A stretch of DNA of 64,000 nt. It comes from Phytophthora colocasiae. Taxonomy: Eukaryota > Oomycota > Peronosporomycetes > Peronosporales > Peronosporaceae. Shown here in pieces: positions 62,190 through 64,000 of the stretch. The translations under genes and the position numbers were made by a program. The notes beneath the pieces are model-generated. The model searched no databases, was not told the DNA's origin, and saw only the letters and a list, made by a program, of their open reading frames with translations. Numbering within the stretch: position 1 is the first letter of the stretch; every line of letters starts with the position of its first letter. Location: the NCBI GenBank assembly GCA_018806915.1, contig JAGKQI010000103.1, positions 1,736,001 through 1,800,000 on the forward strand. Direction: 5' to 3'.

Positions 62190-63118
62190 GCGCTGCTGCA
62201 CGCGATGAGCGGCACTCAAGCCGGGCTTGATAGTGCAAGTCAGCGGAAGGAATCCGCTGACGATTGCGATAACGTCCCGTCCAAGGTGAGATGCCTTGGA
62301 CGTGGAGCACCTGGAGCCGGGCTCCATGGTAGACCTTCGCGGCGCGAGCTCAGGGAGCTGCGCGAGTCTCAGTCCGGGACTGAGACGGGAAGTCTGCAGT
62401 GCAGACACCGAGTGTCGAGACGTTAAATGTCTTGACAGTACTGGTACTGGATTGCAGTACCAGAGGATGCGGTTGGAGAATCCGCCGACGTGTGCGTCGG
62501 CGTTGACCGCACTTCCAACGATGAGTTGGAAGCGCTTCGCGCGGGACTTGTACGATGGGCGCATCGAACAAATTTGCATTTTCTAGGATATCGAGAGAGT
62601 GGATCGCGAGACCGAGGAGTTGAAACAGCTCGTCGTCAATGGGATCACTGAGGGTGGTGACTCCCTCAGTGCGAAGACTAAGAAGCAGCGCTTCGAAGAG
62701 CGGAGTTGGGACTCGTTGAGATCGAGCCCCTACTACGAAGCTCTGTGGGAGTACAAGGATGTACTCCTGGACGAGATCTCCTTCGGAGCTTCCGAAGGAT
62801 AAGAGCGTACAGCACGAGATTGATCTCGTGCCGGGCACGAAGTACTGTGTTACACGGCAGTGGCCACTGCCGCGTAAACACGTGCAAGCGATCGACGAAT
62901 TCTTTGAACGTCGTCGTCTTGCAGGTCAAGTGCGGGAGCCAAGTCCCCGCACAGTGCTCCCAACGTTCTGTGATGAAACCACAGGGCGGCTGGCGCATCG
63001 TTCGAGCGTATAACAAGTTGAATGATGCGACGATACCAGCGCAGACGCCGATACCGCGAAAGATGTTATCGTCGATTCGATGGCCTTGAGCACTATCTTC
63101 AGAGCTCTAGATCTGCAT
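62190..63118 (+). pseudogene. Family-4 Gypsy pre-RT linker and start of RT
   Basis: Plus-strand frames read MSWKRFARDLYDGRIEQICIF, ERVDRETEELKQLVVNG, SPYYEALWEYKDVLLDEI, then (frameshift) DKSVQHEIDLVPGTKYCVTRQ and GGWRIVRAYNKLNDATIPAQ. This is the linker and first part of a Gypsy RT, related to family 2 in RT but with a different linker. It stops at an inverted join to family-2 RT at about 63118. The DNA is a chain of hairpins (next entry). Confidence 0.8.
62212..62952. repeat. Chain of short perfect hairpins in family-4 coding DNA
   Basis: Spans with arm lengths: 62212-62234 (11 with bulge), 62239-62261 (9), 62278-62302 (9), 62312-62326 (6), 62366-62386 (10), 62392-62406 (7), 62414-62436 (8, one wobble), 62441-62463 (9), 62483-62502 (8), 62512-62532 (8), 62646-62671 (9), 62748-62767 (7), 62779-62799 (9), 62812-62831 (9), 62855-62872 (18-bp palindrome) and 62930-62952 (7). 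Loops are 0-9 nt. Up to 62532 they follow one another almost without gaps. Confidence 0.92.
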
Positions 63119-63120
63119 GA

Positions 63121-64000
63121 TAGCTGAAGCAGGCTATCCTTGATGCGAGTGAACGCACTCTCGTGCTCAGCACGCCATACCCATTCGGTGTCCTTCTTAA
63201 GGAGATCCGTCAGTGGCCGAAGCCCAACTCAGCGTAATTTTCGCTGTACTTGTGCAAGTTGTTGGCCAAGTCCAGCCACTTACGCAAGTCCTTCTGGCTC
63301 AAGGAACCGGCCAGTCTACAATGGCCTTGACCTTTGCTGGATCAGCACGAAGGCCATGCTTCCCAATGAAGCACCCTAGGAAGGGAATTTCTTCCGCGCC
63401 AAAGATGCACTTATCCGCGTTGGCATACAACTTGTTCGTGCGCATGCACTCGAGCACAGCTCTTACGTGTCCCACGTGCACCTCGACGTCAGTCTTGCCG
63501 TGTTCGGCCTGACTGTGGACGAACACGTCGTCAAAATATGTTCGTGCAAAGCGCCCGTAGGGGCCGGATCAGTTGCGTCACTAGACGATTGAACGTGGCA
63601 GGTGCGTTCGAGAGCCCTTCGGGCATGACGAGCCACTCCCAGAGCATACCGCTCGGGGTGCTCACCGCTGTAAGCGGGATATCACTGGCTCGCATGAGCA
63701 GCTGATAGTAGCCATCGACTAAGTCGAGCGCACTATACATGGTGCAGCCCACCATGTTGTTCTGAAGAACATCCTTCCTAGGAATCGGCGTCTGCGCCGG
63801 AATCGTGGCAGCGTTAAGCTTGTTGAAAGCGTGAACGATACGCCACTTGCCATTTGGCTTTCTGACACAGAACGTTGGGGCGGAGTGCGGAGACTTGCTC
63901 TCGCGCACAAGACCCGCAGTGCGTGCTTCGCACGGAAGAAGGCGTCAATGATCTCGCATTGCTCTTTGGGAAGAGGCCACTGTCGGGTCACGCAGTATTT
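63121..64000 (-). pseudogene. pol: Third family-2 Gypsy copy, RT part (runs off the window)
   Basis: Matches 58251-59110 on the minus strand: APTFCVRKPNGKWRIVHAF, MVGCTMYSALDLVDGYYQLL and FLGCFIGKHGL. A frameshift near 63540 disrupts the catalytic-box region. The left end is an inverted join to family-4 sequence; the right end continues beyond the window. Confidence 0.88.

Overview
The window looks like the chromosome of an oomycete, most likely a Phytophthora-type plant pathogen. The host genes appear intronless and include secreted plant-associated enzymes (a CE8 pectin methylesterase and an NLP with the GHRHDWE heptapeptide). The rest is almost wholly nested transposable elements of kinds common in oomycetes: chromodomain Ty3/Gypsy, Tc1/mariner, pogo-like, MULE, piggyBac-like and Helitron-like. 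No bacterial operons, rRNA or CRISPR were seen. All calls come from reading the sequence; no database search was run.

Host backbone. Two paralogous blocks share the order [LINE-derived edge] - pectin methylesterase (PME) - ferric-reductase/NOX-like oxidoreductase - NLP. Block 1 (about 371-11260) has a PME split by a Gypsy element, an oxidoreductase reduced to its last ~130 bp, and only the 3' end of the NLP gene; it alone carries an alpha/beta hydrolase (1009-2064). Block 2 (about 41527-48400) has an intact PME (42735-43781), a full oxidoreductase (44149-46464, minus) and a jacalin-lectin/NLP fusion (47002-48360, minus). The oxidoreductase of block 2 has an 11-bp deletion at its 3' end, whereas the fragment in block 1 keeps what looks like the older tail.

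Mobile elements. Family 1 Gypsy: 1a (3549-10176) is complete, with LTRs differing at one position in 190, a gag/pol overlap with an in-phase GGGAAAC slippery site plus hairpin, and an antisense ORF for a chromodomain + OTU-like protein. Decayed relatives A, B and 1c lie on the minus strand. Family 2 Gypsy: 2a (15341-23316) and 2b (54156-61840), both minus, each carry a long antisense ORF that overlaps the end of pol; a third partial copy runs off the right edge. Family 3 Gypsy is scattered in pieces (12210-13377, 34240-38815). Family 4 Gypsy survives as two fragments (26783-27560 minus; 62190-63118 plus) whose coding DNA is an almost unbroken string of short perfect hairpins. Between 27.8 and 41.5 kb lie a MULE, a piggyBac-type MITE, a pogo-like element whose transposase runs into an OTU-like domain, a Helitron-like fragment, a complete mariner element, two kinds of SINE and a LINE remnant with a triplicated 243-bp unit.

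History readable from junctions. Gypsy-1a entered the block-1 PME (5-bp repeat CGTAC). Gypsy-2a entered the protease active-site codons of family-1 copy B (AACTT). Family-1 copies A and 1c sit at the same site in a piggyBac-like gene (CCTAC), so that locus was duplicated after insertion; Gypsy-2b later entered the same gene remnant (GCTGC). The strongest candidates for undescribed biology are the hairpin-string coding of family 4, the antisense genes in two Gypsy families, and repeated acquisition of OTU-like domains by unrelated transposons.
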